64,000 bases of DNA from Pleurotus ostreatus/Saccharomyces cerevisiae fusant. Its lineage: Eukaryota; Opisthokonta. The stretch is from positions 29,530 through 93,529 of the forward strand of contig JAMQCK010000074.1 in assembly GCA_024196135.1 (NCBI GenBank), given 5' to 3'. This document shows positions 22,216 to 34,875 of this stretch, in pieces; position 1 is the first letter of the stretch; each line of letters starts with the position of its first letter. The notes beneath the pieces are model-generated. The model was not told where the DNA came from. It saw only the letters and a program-made list of their open reading frames with translations, and did no database searches. A program made the translations under genes and the position numbers.

Positions 22216-24676
22216 CTATCTCAACCGCATTCCCCTTCTCTTCGCCCACCCAGCAAGGAAGGCTGCGACGAGCAACAGGAAGGAACCCAAGCGTCCTCGA
22301 CGCCGCGCCGCCGCCAAGCGTTGGGCCCAGGCCTCTGCGCCGACCCCCTTCCACTCGTCCCACTTCGGACGGCGCGCCAGCCACCAGAAGAGTGTGACCG
22401 GCCCCGGGAAGGTTGCGACAATCTTCCCCTCGCGCCGGTCCTGCCGATAATACGACATACAGTCGGTCCATACCGAGTGCCGCAAACGGGACTGCAGCCA
22501 TCCATTATACCTGTCCACCACCTCGTCCTTAATCTCGAACGACTTCGCTTTCCCCTCGAGCACAGGCTTCATGACCTGCAGTGCCAGCTGGATCTGAATG
22601 AAGACGGACAATGAGCTGTAACGCCCGAAAGGCACCCTCGGAAGCTTCGTACCTGCACTTCTTCGCTGAAGATGACGGACGCGTGCCCGGAGGCGACGTT
22701 GGGGCCTTCGCGAAGTCCGTGAGCACCTTCTGACCGACGTATGAAGGAACGTGCGCACCCAAGAGGTAAAACAAGTTGGGAAATCCAGGCATACTGCATC
22801 CGAGGTAGGCCGTCGCGCCGCCTTGCTCCACGAAGTACTCATGTAGTGCTTGCCCTCGAGAGCCCTTGATGTGCTGCAAGTCTGGTGCATCCTATTTTCA
22901 GGGCCCTTAGTCGGCAAATCGACTGCGGATTGTGGGCTGCGTACCAGCGAATAGCCCGTCGCGTATATGATTACATCGACCGGCACGACCTCACCCGTCT
23001 TCAACTTCACGCCTTCCTCGACAATGCTATCAATGGCGTCCTGGTGCAGCTCGACATTTTCGCGATGCAGACTCTTCAAGAATCCGGGATCCACGATGAT
23101 GCGCTTGCATCCCACGGCTAGACTCGCCAACCTTATCAGACTCACCAAAATATAGCCAGGCGAAAGTGACGCTCACCATAATTGGGAATCAGCCGGTCCG
23201 CGTACTCCTTGGGCGCTGTGTCCCGGATATACTTGGTCAACGCCTAGAGAGCCGAACATGAGGAGGTGGACACGTTACAAAACCCTGGCGCTACTCACCC
23301 ATCTCGCAATCCAGGTAAGCAATCTGTTTTGCTGATTGAAGATGAGGTGGACAAGGTCGGACTGATCACTTTGCCGTCAGAACTCAGTTGTAGGTCAGAA
23401 AGCAGAAAGGTATCTCACTCGAGCCATGATCATATTTCTGTACGCTCTTAATAAGCCGGGAATGTGGGCGAACGCCCATTTCACCAGCGGGGAATAACGC
23501 TTGTTGCCCTATTCGACGTTCAGCAAACGAAGTCGAAGAGAAGGAAATACCGTCTTACCTGTGGAACGTACCACTGCGGCGTGCGGACGAAGTTGACGAT
23601 CCTGTGCCACAATCAGCTCTCATACACACCAGCGGGGGGCAAGTTGCTCACTTCGTCGACGGATCCTTCGCCAACTCGGGTACAATCTGCGCGCTGAGAA
23701 AACCCGCGTCAGCAGGGCCCCTCCGCCTCGTCTACGCGCACCCGGGTACTCACGCAGAGCATCCATTCCCAATCACACCCACGCGCTTGCCAGCGAGATC
23801 GACATCGTGCCGCCAGCGCGCAGAGTGCCACTGCGCGCCGCGGAATATAGCGCGTCCCTCCGCCTCCTTCGGGTAGATGGGCGCCATGAAGCCGCCGATG
23901 GCGTAGAACAGGACCTCTGCTTCTGCAGTGCTTCGCGTTTCCTCTATCGCATCGCCCTTGTTATCTTCGTCGTCCTCACCCTCGCCCTCGGCTGCCTTGG
24001 CCCTCCTATGCCACGACACCGTCTCCACCCGCCAATGCTGGCGTTCGTTATCCCATTCTGCACTCGTCACCGCGGTGCGGAACACGGTATGCTCGGCAAG
24101 CCTGTGCTTCGCGAACAGCGCGTCCCAGTAGGCGAGGATCTCCGGCTGGCCCACGTAGTAGGCGCTCCAGTTGGGATTGAGCTCGGTAGAGAGGCTGTAC
24201 CAGTGGCCGCTGATATCAGAGCCGCAGCCCTAGAGGGGGAGGTGTCAGCAGGCGAAGGATACGGGCGTGAGATGGAAGAATAGAGGGAGCAAGTGATTGC
24301 TACCCGACAAGCGAGGGAGAACGCGAACGCACTGGATATGTCGAGTCCTAAAGGAGCAACATCGTCAGTGGGCAGGCCCATAAGGCAAGCTCGTCTACGC
24401 ACCCTCCATGTCCCACCGGGCCTCTCCGCCTTCTCAAATATCTGCATCGACGCGAGCAATATCAGTATCGACCTCTACATCCGGTTCACGCAGACAATCC
24501 AACATACAGTAGAGTTCTCAAACCCCAACTGCGTCTTGAGGGCAATCGCAGTCGCTATACCCGCCACTCTGCAAGTCCATAAAGCGCGTAAGTGATCGGC
24601 GATCGGGAGGGCAAACGGGCATAACGCACCCCGCACCGACGATAATGACGCGCTTCTCGGAGGGCGTCTTGGACAT
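22216..24676 (-). CDS. FAD-dependent monooxygenase (FMO/Baeyer-Villiger type)
   Basis: NADPH- and FAD-dependent oxygenase, about 600 residues. Seen: start MSKTPSEKRVIIVGAG with the Rossmann FAD-binding G-x-G motif; PEILAYWDALFAKHRLAEHT; a Glu/Asp-rich hydrophilic insertion (KAAEGEGEDDEDNKGD); VLFYAIGGFMAPIYP and GAQWHSARWRHDVDLAGKRV, i.e. the H-S-x2-W/R-W-x2-D stretch preceding the NADPH site GKRVGVIGNGCSA; PQWYVP in a later exon; CKRIIVDPGFLKSLHRENVE and VDVIIYATGYSL (ATG motif). C-terminal region has SMPGFPNLFYLLGAHVPS and RYNGWLQSRLRHSVWTDC, then a hydrophobic terminal segment GSFLLLVAAFLAGWAKRRG that may be a membrane anchor. These features match basidiomycete FMO/BVMO-like proteins of secondary metabolism or xenobiotic oxidation. 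Substrate unknown. Stop at 22216, start ATG ending at 24676; at least eight introns. Confidence 0.87.
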
Positions 24677-25435
24677 CGTGAACGCGATATTCGTGGATTG
24701 GGTTGCTCAAGAAACGGTCTACGCGCTCGACGACGCGCCCTCAAGGTCGTAGAGAAAGATCAAGCAGGAAGCGGGAGCAACTTGACAGTTCTTGGGAATG
24801 AGTCGTTCCCCCACGATTCCCGTCCCCGTCCCCAGGCTTGGCTTTTGACATTGCCGGGCGCGTTTTCACGCGCATCGCAGGGCGCACCATAGCGTCCGCA
24901 GTGTCTTGTTCATCAGGCTGTCAACATCAGGTGGGCAAGAACTCGAAGAAGAGTGCGATCATGGGACGGACTGGCGGCCAATTGGAGGACAAGGGCGAGA
25001 TAGGCGCGCACCAGGACATGCGTCATCGGAAGGGTTCCTCCGGGTGGGTGGTTGTGGGTCCACCCGTCGCGTTCAAGCCTGAATCAGAAGAACAGCATCA
25101 ACTTGAGGCAAACGAGCGCTTCTCAGGTCCACAGTAAAGAGAGGGTTAAGAAATGGATGCGTTGCAAGATATAGGTACAGGGGGAGTGGGGCAGGTAAGT
25201 ACATATCCGGAGGATTCACTACGAGAAAGCGTACGACACAGAGGTATATGGGCGCGGCTCCACACCGCTACCGCAAAGAGAGGCATCTGCCTACCCTACG
25301 TGCGAGCAGGCGAATGCCCAAGAGAAGACAGCAGCAGTCCCATCAACAGAACTCGAAGCTCGACGAGCCAACCTGGGGGACATGCGACAACGATAACTGC
25401 TGGTATCTAGGATGGGTTAGTGGTTGTCCTTGAGT
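24677..25435. other. intergenic region, FMO promoter / GID4 3' flank
   Basis: About 760 bp between same-strand (minus) genes. Short plus-strand ORFs present carry no domain. Nothing else visible. Confidence 0.45.
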
Positions 25436-27006
25436 TTAATTGGGATGTACTGACGGTTCCGAGTTTTGATGGTAGTAAAAGCCATTCATCGTCGCCGTCC
25501 CAGGTCCCGCGAGCGATGGTGGTCGCCGACTGCTCGATCGGCGACGTACACCTACGCCCATGGATTCTCGACGACGGCGCGGACTGGACGGCGACATGGG
25601 CGGCGGTTCTGGTTTCCCAGAAGGCAACAGGGACGGGTCAACATCCTCTTCCATGACGTCTTCCGGCATATCAGGCATGTGCCCTGCAGACCTGTGCGTC
25701 GAGGAGTTGAAGTCCACGCAGACGTAGTAGAAGCCTAAGCGAGGGTCAGGCTACCAGCTCAAGTGACAGACATCAGCACTAGCGGTCCACGCTGTGTTCC
25801 ACCACATACTCCCCGTCAGGGAATGCTATTCGTGGTTATCGTTTGCCGAGATGGGCGTTTGGACTTGGACGAACGGTGGTACTGCGCGGTGGTGGAGGGA
25901 CGGGTGTGGCAAATGACTTCATCGTCACTTACCTGCGAAGCTGGCACCGTTGATGTCCTGCACACGGTGATCCGGGACGAGGAACCGTTCCTTCCAGCGC
26001 ATGAAGATCGCACCGCGGTCACGGTCGGGGAGGGTGTAGCTGGGCTTCTGCAGCTCGTGCTTGACCGCCTTGAATGCCGGGAACCGCTGCCAGTGCATCA
26101 TATCGTCCTGCTCGGAAGCGTTCCACTTCCGCGTGAGGAACCCATGTCGGCTGCCAACGATTTCGGCATCGAAATACGTTGTCAGCTCGGGCCAGTCGTC
26201 AGTGAGGCCGCGAATGCTGAGGTAACCACAGAGGAACGAGGCGTCAAAGTCAACGTCCTGCAGCGGAGGGCGACGTCAATGGGAGGCTCGGCAAAAGCGC
26301 AGTTGCCACGCACCATGATCGTGACGTTGACGTCGTACGAATTTCGACCGCTCTTCTGGGTGCCGGTAAACGTCGCTCCTGGGTAAAGGCAGTGATGGGC
26401 TTGCGGTCGGACTCGCAGATACGTGATGTCAACAAGGGGATCGGACAGGGCGGGGGCGCCGAGCGGGCTGCGCGGACTGGCGAAGCTGCTCTCGGGCGAC
26501 AGGGAGGCGTGCGTCGGCGACGGCGTTGGGGTTTTGATCCTGAGCTGCGCGAACTTCTGATGGTGGCGCGGGGCCTGTGCACCGTCATGACGGTCGTCCT
26601 GCGCCAGGGAGCCCGACGCAGGGAAGCCGACTCGAAAGGGCTGGTGGTCACAATCTGAGGACGAGGTGGCATCGTAGATGTCTTGCTCGTATTCAGCTTT
26701 GGGCTGCACTATCGCCACCGCCTGCGCAGGGGGGAAGACCGGGCTGTCGGGGACGACGTGATGGAGCTGACGGCAGTCCTGCGGCTGAGGGAGCTGCGTC
26801 TGCTGCGTGCGCGTGTCGCGTGCATGCTCGCGGCAGCGTCCACAAACGGGGGCATCCACACCGGGCGCAGCGGCGAGAATGGAGGAGGGGTCGCCGCCAA
26901 GGGCGCAGTTGCACGATGTGCATGTCTTGACCTGGGCGGGCGGGGCACGGTGGTCGGCCGGTGCATCTGCCGGTGCCGGAGGGTGGAGGAGGCCGTAGGA
27001 GGGCAT
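25436..27006 (-). CDS. GID4: GID4/Vid24, substrate receptor of the GID/CTLH ubiquitin ligase
   Basis: Known Gid4 is the beta-barrel subunit that recognises N-terminal proline degrons of gluconeogenic enzymes and hands them to the GID E3 ligase for destruction when glucose returns. Seen: the core starts at PGATFTGTQKSGRNSYDVNV, followed after an intron by VDFDASFLCGYLSIRGLTDD, WPELTTYFDAEIVGSRHGFL, TRKWNASEQDDMMHWQRFPA, FIMRWKERFLVPDHRVQDIN-type sequence (FMRWKERFLVPDH), GASFAG, and FYYVCVDF; these are the conserved Gid4 barrel strands. The exon holding the start of the barrel is open from the ATG at 27006 and adds a long N-terminal extension of about 220 residues with a cysteine cluster (Cys 29, 32, 34, 55, 58) and Ser/Pro-rich sequence. 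A C-terminal tail of about 85 residues is rich in Pro, Ser and Arg. An upstream in-frame ATG at 27117 is possible but less likely. Confidence 0.92.
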
Positions 27007-28548
27007 GTTGCGCGGGGCGTGAAAGAGAAGAGACGAACGGCGGGCAGGAATTTGAGGGAAATATCTCCGGTCCCCGCTCAAGGGCACGTGCCGAACCTCG
27101 TGGACAAAGCTGGGCAAAGTCGAGACGCTTTCTCGTGCGCTCTCCTTCTATACGATGCGGGGGTCTCGAGTTGCCCTCCAGTGTGGCACGGACTCGCCGA
27201 AGGTCTCTGTTATGGGAACGCTGTGGGCGCTTGCCCGTAGACGCCCGATTCCCGCTCCCCTCGACTTATCAGAGCGCCTCCTTGGGCCCCTTGATCACCA
27301 TCAAGGTTCTCTGCACAGCAAACTCTTGACTTGCGCCCACAAAATCAGCCCTCGCTGCTCTTCCAGCAACAAGCGCCTTGGTTATCGATTCTTTGACGCC
27401 CACATCTAATCGCCCCGCCCCCGAGCTGTGCCCTCCGCACCTTGTGCCGCCCCCCGCCACCCTCGGGGCCGATGCGCCCTGCACGTCGCAGCCGCATCGC
27501 CCTCTCCGCTGTCGTCCGGACCGTCCAGACCAAACATCTCACATGTAACGGAGGTCATCGGCCGCTCTAGCGACCGCTTCCCAGCATCGCAGCAACTCTA
27601 TGCTACACTCAGTCACGTCGACCGACGTTCTTTCGCCCTCTACGCCCGCCTCGCAGGCAACCGCGGCGGTCATGGGTCCCTCTGCGCCTCTGCTGATCTC
27701 TGCCCCGGTCTACCTTCGCGTCTAGTGGAGCTACTCGTCACTGACGGGTACCTGCACGTCCAACCCATCGCCTATCACGTCTCGCGCACGTCCCACGAAC
27801 CACTCAAATGTGACCTCGGCAACACTTAGATGATACGCCAGCCAGATGCCAATGCACTACGCTGATCAGCAGGCCGGTAGGTCGCCCCCATGACTCTGCT
27901 TCCATACCCTCAATGGCCGTGCCTCTCCTACGAAGACTCCGATGAATCCATGGACGAAGACAGGCGGTCGCAATGCCCCTACTCGACTGTATGCCGCGCT
28001 TTTGGCTAGGCTATGCGCAGGAATCAGCTATGTATGACTTCGAAGTCCTGGGGATGACCCACGCAACGTTTCTTGTACCTTCACGAAGTCTACTGGTAGT
28101 CACCAATTCTCAGGCATCGTGTCACCGTTTCTCACTATCTTCATCTGTCGTGCATCTCAATACAGTGCGGTTCCCTCACTCGGCCGGTGCCTGCCTTCCC
28201 GTCAACTTCCAGCTCGACGTTCGAGCTGTGGGCGTCTATCATAGACAACTCGCACGGTCACGCTGTTCGACTTTTTTCCCCCTCACTACTCGCGTTCAAC
28301 GATATCCAGAGCCAAACGCTGCCGTAAAGGTCATGAATTAAACATCTAAATGATGTAGTAGCTATCAGATACGTTGCCTTTTCTATGTCGTGCGTGGTCA
28401 TTCCACCCTCTACTAGTGGTCCTTCCTTATGCAGTGAATCCCAAGATATGAGCCGTGCCTCCAAATATAAGCGCGAGCTCCTTCGTGACTGTGCGACCTT
28501 GACTGTGCGACCTTCCCGTGCTCAAGCTGAATGTTTTCCTTTTCAAAC
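27007..28548. other. 1.5-kb intergenic region, GID4 promoter / MFS 3' flank
   Basis: No ORF with a domain; plus-strand ORFs up to 133 codons are low-complexity. Holds a duplicated 14-mer at 28487-28514. May include the 5' UTR of GID4. Confidence 0.45.
28487..28514. repeat. 14-nt direct tandem duplication
   Basis: gactgtgcgacctt is repeated exactly, 28487-28500 and 28501-28514. Confidence 0.85.
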
Positions 28549-31500
28549 TCAAACCTTCTCCCTCCCCGACTCCGCCGTCCCCGGTCGAACAGTCGCGTCG
28601 TCGCGCACTACACTGCCCTCCCGCGTCTCGCTCCCCTTCGTGTCGGTCGTTTGAAGTGTCTCGTTTGTTCGTGTCTGGACTTGCTCAACGCCTTCCTTGC
28701 TGTCCGGGTCTTCGGCGGTGGTAGGTGCATCACCGCCCTTCTCGACGTCCGCGTCGCCACCGGCGGCCTTTGCGGTCTGCACCACCGTGCGCTTGAGGGT
28801 GTATTTGCGGAGGAAGAGGACTGCACGAGGGTGGAGGTTATATGCGTCCTTTTCATCAACGCAATGGAACAAGACACTCACCCATGATGAACGCTACGCC
28901 GACCATGGGCGTACTTGCGATCCATATCGTGCTGACTCCTCGCGAGAACGCATGAATGACTTGCTGGCGAAGGACCGGGTCCTAGGGCGCAACATGTCAG
29001 TACCGCTGGAATGCAGGACCAGCGCCCGCGCCACGCAAGGTGCGAGCGCACACGCAACACAAGGTATAGACGCCCGCGCCACATAATGCGCACACGCTCA
29101 CGACAACCACGGAGTAAGACATGGAGAAGCGCTCGACTCACAGCGATGTTCTTCAGCTGCCTGACGTCCTCCGAGTAACCGCCGGGCGAGCCTGCATACG
29201 GGTTGTTCGGGATCTTGGACAAGCGGTTGTTGAGCGTCTGCGCGTCGAGTCAGCTACTTGATTTGTCCGTGCTTAATGATACGACTCACGCTCGTGAAGA
29301 TGGTCTGCCCAATGGAGACGCCGACTGTGCCACCGATTGTACGAATGAATGCAAAGGCGCCCGTCGAAGTGGCCATGTCCTTGATGGGCATTGCTGCTTG
29401 CTATAGAACGAACGTTAGTCAATGCACTACCCCGAGAGCGGTAGAGCTTGAAGCGTACCAGAGCAATGAGCGGTGTCTGCCTGAGGATCAGGATATGCGA
29501 CAAACACCGAGAATGACACGCACCTGGAAGTTCGCACCGAGCCCAAGGGCAGCGATGAGCGGTAGAATCTCCTTGACAGCACTGACGAGGCGTCAGCTCT
29601 CTCTGCATATTTCCGCGACCTCACACACGCACTTGCTCGACTGATCATCCAGCATCGTCATCAAGCCGTACCCGAGGCAGAACACCGCGTAGGTAATCAT
29701 CATGAGCCAGCGGTAGTCGCCCGTCTTGCTCACGATGATCCCGCTCGCGGCGGACATGAGCGCGGCACCCAGCGAGAAGGGGATCATCCTGCACAGAAGG
29801 AGTGTCAGTACGCATAGCCTTATGAGGTCGAACATGGCCGGGAGACGCCTGTCCATGGTCGAGGGACGTCTGTCCGTGAGAGAACAACGCACCTCACGCC
29901 GGCGCCAGTCGCAGAGCTGCCCAGGATCTGATAGTAGAGAGGCAAGTAGTACGCTCCTGAACAGGTTGTCAGTGAGGTGACAGGTAAAGACTGAGCGTTA
30001 CGGACCTTCGAAGAACGTGACTGCGTGCAGGAAGCTTGACAACAGGATAAGCCCCGTCGTACGCGTCTATCGGGGTCGTCAGCGCGTGTTCTGGCACCCA
30101 CGTCGCAAGCTTAGCAACCCACCTTGAACAACCGTGGCGGAATGATGGGCTCGCGCGACGTAAACCACTCGTTGATGCCAGCGCAAACCAGTAGACATCC
30201 GCCAACCACAAGGAGTGCGATCGTCTTCGCATCATCCCACCTCTTCTCGCTGAAGTTGAAACCTAACAGCAAGCAGATGACACCGCCGACAATGAGGAAG
30301 AGACCAATGAAGTCGAATGCGGCGACGTGCTCGCGGAGGCTGCGTCCTTGGTGCGGGTTCAGATGGAGGAAGAAGAAAAGGACCGCAATCGCGAAGCCTC
30401 CGGTAGGTCTGCAGAGGGATTAAGTATGAGTTACAGGACTTGGCTAGAGATTCGCACAGGTTGATGAAGAAACACCTGGATAAAGAGTCGTAAGTATTCG
30501 TCGATACCCAAGTTTAGGATGCGCTCACCATCGCCATGATACGTGGTCGGTGAATACCTATGCGGGAGATGAGAGAAATCGAAGAATACAGCAAGATACT
30601 GTGCTCACGCCGCCGAGTAAAGGACCGACGATACTGCGAGGGGGATTAGATAGAGTGGCAACGCACTCGCTGTTGAGCTCACCTGGCAATACCTGTTCAT
30701 GAAGTCAGCCTCGCACTCGTAACATGTCTGACTGTGCACGTACCCCATGTCGAACCGATGAGGCCACCGTACAGGCCACGCCTGTGGACATACCGGTCAG
30801 CTGCCATATTCCTCGAGACATGGGCTAGCACCTACTTTTGGAGGGGAACAATATCGCTGATGGTAATATTGACCTGGCGGAGATGAACTAGCCGTAGCCT
30901 CTTCGGCGATGACAAACTTACCAGAATCATAATACCTCCGCCGCCGATTCCCTGTACTGCTCTTGCGATGATGAGCCAGGTCTAAAGATGGTGATGACTC
31001 AGTCGTGCGCGTGAGGCCTGCGAGACGGATGCTATCCGTACCATTGACTGTGCGGCGCCGCATAGCGCAGATCCTATCTGTGGGAATTGTGAATGAGAGT
31101 CAGAGTTGAGAGGGGAGGGGACTTACCAAGAAGATGAGGATACTGCCGTACAGAATGGGCTTTCTTCCGGTTAGGTCGGATAGCTTTCCGTAGAGTGGAC
31201 CAAGGGACGCCGATGCGAGGAGGTATGCGCTATTCAAGGGGTCAGATCTCAGCAAATGGCGTCATGTGGCACAAGGCGCGCCTTCCAACCCAGCTGTAGT
31301 TGTCCCCTCCCCCAAGCTGCTCGACGATCGTAGGCAAGGCGGTGGCGACAATGGTCTAGGATGGTGTTAGGCGCGATCGGTGAAGGGGGATGTATGCATA
31401 CTTGGTCAAGTGCGGCGAGGAATATAGTGAGCATGAACCCTGCGAATACCTGTTCCCCTTCGTTAGTAACTGCCGCACACTAGAGCGTACTGGCACGTAC

Positions 31501-31662
31501 GACAGGCAGGTTGTTATGCGGGAGGACGTGTGTCTCGTTAGCGCGCCATGACGCGCCAGGCTTTTCCTTGACTTCAGCTGTAGGCGCGTTCTCTGGTCCT
31601 TCGTGAGCGACTGTGGCCGCTGACGCCGCTTCCCTCGACTGTGAGAGCTGTTCTGCCGACAT
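28549..31662 (-). CDS. 14-TM MFS drug/H+ antiporter (DHA2 type), copy A
   Basis: Proton-coupled exporter of the DHA2 (drug:H+ antiporter, 14-spanner) MFS family. Around 15 exons. Seen: soluble N-terminal tail [22 protein letters not shown]1 [20 protein letters not shown] with the DHA2 motif LDx[23 protein letters not shown]; loop motif [60 protein letters not shown] (motif C region); SWRWCFFINLPTGG; long cytosolic loop with [80 protein letters not shown] near the C-terminus; and a charged tail. All family motifs are intact, so the gene looks functional. Substrate unknown; typical roles are export of toxic compounds or metabolites. Paralogue lies directly upstream at 32150-34875. Confidence 0.93.
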
Positions 31663-32149
31663 TGTGCACGACGGCGAGGGGGTCTAGCTCTGCAGGAGAT
31701 GGAGGTAGGAGGACGGATCTCGCTGGCGGCCTCATTATTATTGAAACTTTCCGAGCACAGTCACCAGTGGCAGGAATAGACGCCGCGGCCGGGCCGGCCT
31801 GCTACTGACGTCGCCGCGGCAAGGCGGTAACATGCGACCCACGTGATCGAGTTCAACTCATCCCCTCCCCTTCCTCGAGGAGCAAGACTATCCGTGCTAC
31901 CGAGTCGGTAGGAAGTGCGGAAGGAAGGGACATGCGAGACTATACAGAGCCGATGGCTAGCGAACAACGCGAAGCTGATTGAGCAGACTGATGATCATCA
32001 AGAAGTGCGGGTGCTTGGAACGAGTCGTAGTCTTGTCCTACTCTCCCCAGACCCTCCCTTTCCTTCGCTCTCTGTAGAATTTTGGCTCCTCAGATTCCAA
32101 GTATAATAAAGCACGTGTCATGAAGTGAATCTGTTGTTGTGTTACTTAT
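31663..32149. other. intergenic region between tandem MFS genes
   Basis: About 490 bp holding the promoter of copy A and the 3' flank of copy B. A run of tattattattg lies at 31734-31743. Nothing else visible. Confidence 0.4.
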
Positions 32150-34875
32150 CTATGTGCTCGCCTTCTCAGCGGACGGTGAATTAGCTATGGTCGGGGCTTT
32201 ACTAGCAGGCTGACTCTCGAGGTCACCTTCGGCGCCAGGGCCAACGACTGTCTCTTCCGCCTCGTCCTTCGCCGCCTGTACGGTGGGTCTCTTGAGCGGA
32301 TAACTCCGTATGAGTAATACTGTTAGTCATTGCGGCGTGAGCGCTCTTCGCAGGTTATCGATCACGGAGGAGAAGACGCACCGACGAAGATGACTGCACC
32401 GAGAATCGCCGTGTTGACGATCCATATCGTGCTTATAGACTGCACGAAGGCGTGCGTCACGCGTCGACGAAGCGCTGGATCCTGCATGGGCCACCGTCAG
32501 CCTCCGTTTGCCGTGTCTCTCGAGAGGGAATACGCACAGAAATCTGGTGAATCATGGCGATGTTGTCGAGCCCAGCGCCTGACGCAGGGTCAAAACCAAT
32601 CCCTTCTACGCCAGAAAGCTTCTTGCGCAGGGTCTGGAGAATATGTCAATAGTGATTCCGTGTTCTGCGGCCAAGCGTGCGTACGTTCGTCAAGATGGTC
32701 TGGCCCACAGACAGGCCCGACGTGGATGAAAGCGTTCTTTTCCGAGTCAGAAATGAGCACGTACTCGAACGACAAACTTACCTCATGAAGGTCAATGCAC
32801 CGGTTGCGGTCGCCATGTCCTTCACAGGCATAGACGCGTGCATCGCAATGAGGTTCGTCTGTGCTGCAATGTAAGCGCTCGCTTGAACAATCCCTCAAGC
32901 ACACTCACCTGGAACATTGGCCCACATCCCAGACCAGCAAGTAAGGGGAATACGATCTTCTCAGCCCTGCAAACTCGTTCAGATTCATTTGTCGAGGACA
33001 ACATGCGCGCCACTCACGTCGAAGAGTCATCGTCCAGCTTGATCATCAAGCCATATCCGAGACAATAGACCACACTGAACGTCCAGATGAAAGGTCGATA
33101 CTTGCCGATGCGCGAGATCGTCATCCCAGCAGAGAGCGAGGTCACGCAGGCGCCGAGAAGAAATGATAGCGTCCTGTAGACGCAGCGTCAGGCGCAGGGT
33201 CAAATGCTGACGGGCTTACGACCTACCAAAGACCCGACGTCGTAGCCGATGCTCCCATTACTTGGAAGTATACTGGCAGATAGAAAGCAGCTGTGGCGCA
33301 TCAGCTGTTGTACAGTGAGGGCGGGCGGTGCATTTACATACCTTGCATGTACGTGAATGATACGCTCGAGGAGCTAGCCATCAAAGCGACAGGTGTCCTT
33401 GCCTGCTGTTGTTCAGCGAGGTAACGCGGTGGTGAATAAATTCCGGACGACCTTGAACATGCGCTTTGGGATAATGGGGTCCCGTGTCGTGTACACCTCA
33501 TTGACGCCTCCCGCCACCAGGAGGCAGACGCCGATGACCAAGAGCGAGATCGTCTGCGGCGTCGACCCTACAAGCGGCTTCAGGCCTGCACAAGTGCGCG
33601 CAGGAACGCATCCACGCACATGATGTCTCGCCGAAGTTCAAGCCAAGTAAGAAGCAGACGATTCCGGCGATAATGAGGAAGAGGCCGAGGAAGTCGAAGG
33701 TCCGTATATGGTGGCTTAGGGTTTGCCCCTTATGCGGCGCGGTGTGGAGGAAGAAGAATAGGAGGGTGGCAGCGACGCCGCCGGAGGGGAGATTAATCCA
33801 GAAACACCAGCGCCAGGATGAGTGATCCGCGAGAGCCTGAAAGGCTGCCTATCAGCTAATGCCGGAGGTAGAGGGAGGGCAACTGACCCCGCCAATGACC
33901 GGACCGACGAGACTAGAACTCATGTTCAGCATGCAACCACGAAGGGAACGTCGGAGCATACCTGGCCAGCGTCCATGTACACGCAATCAGCGCACCGTAC
34001 TTCGCCCGCCTACTCACGTGAGCGGTGTAGCCTGCAGGACCCTGCGTGCCACTTACTTCTCAAGGGGTACAAGGTCCCCCAAAAGCGTAAAGAACTGGTC
34101 CGAGGTCAGCGCCTGGTCGGCCCAGTTCATGTCCGTCTCGTACCATTTGCGTGATGCCTCCTCCGCCCACGCCCTGAACGGCACGGCTGGCAATGAGCCA
34201 ATTCTATTGACGAAAAACAAGCGATGTGAGCGAAGACTACCTCATCTTGCAAAATGAGAAATACCATATTTTGCGCGGCGCCGCATAGTGCGGAGCCAAT
34301 CTGAGAGCGAGAAATGTCAGCTGGCATTCCAAGGTGCACTGTGCGCTAAGCCGCTCACCAAGAAAAGAAAAATGCTGCTGAACAAGATGGGCTTGCGACC
34401 CAACAGATCTGACAGCTTGCCGTATAGAGGACCTAAAGCAGCAGACCCCAACAGGTATGCACTGCAGCGGGCATTAAGTCTTGTTCGAGCATAGCGGCTT
34501 TCGCTGTACCTTCCAACCCAGCTATAGCTTTTGCCGCCATTCAGAGAATTGACAATTTTGGGCAGAACAGTAGCGACGATTGTCTGCAAGGCTGGGTCAG
34601 CATGCATCTCCATGGGTCCTCACCCACGTACCTGGTCCAGCGCGGAGAGGAAAAGGGACAACATCAACGCCGGAAATACCTGGCGTAGGGCCATGGTCAA
34701 ACACGAGACGCTATTTAGGGTGCGTTTGGGGACCCACAATTGCGAGCCTGTTTCTCGGTATAACTTCGACCTCAGTGTCCTCTACGACGCCTGTCGGGGC
34801 CGCAGGAGCGCTGGGCACAGGCTCGCTGACAACCTGGGTGGGCTGCTTGGCCTCCTGGTCGACGTTACTGGCCAT
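32150..34875 (-). CDS. 14-TM MFS drug/H+ antiporter (DHA2 type), copy B
   Basis: Same family, strand and intron-rich layout as copy A. Seen: start MASNVDQEAKQPTQVVSEPV; TM1 with [111 protein letters not shown]; loop APHKGQTLSHHIRTFDFLGL and FLIIAGIVCFLLGLNFGE; C-terminal YTLKRPTVQAAKDE-like stretch and a tail ending NSPSAEKAST (TAG complement at 32150). The shared motifs, matching loop lengths and similar tail to copy A show a gene duplication. The tail sequences and N-terminal tails have diverged, which suggests it is not recent. No stop or frameshift was found in the parts I could join. Substrate unknown. Confidence 0.9.

Noticed and set aside
26182..27117. upstream start at 27117 for GID4
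   Set aside because: Adds 37 residues without conservation signal; the ATG at 27006 is kept.
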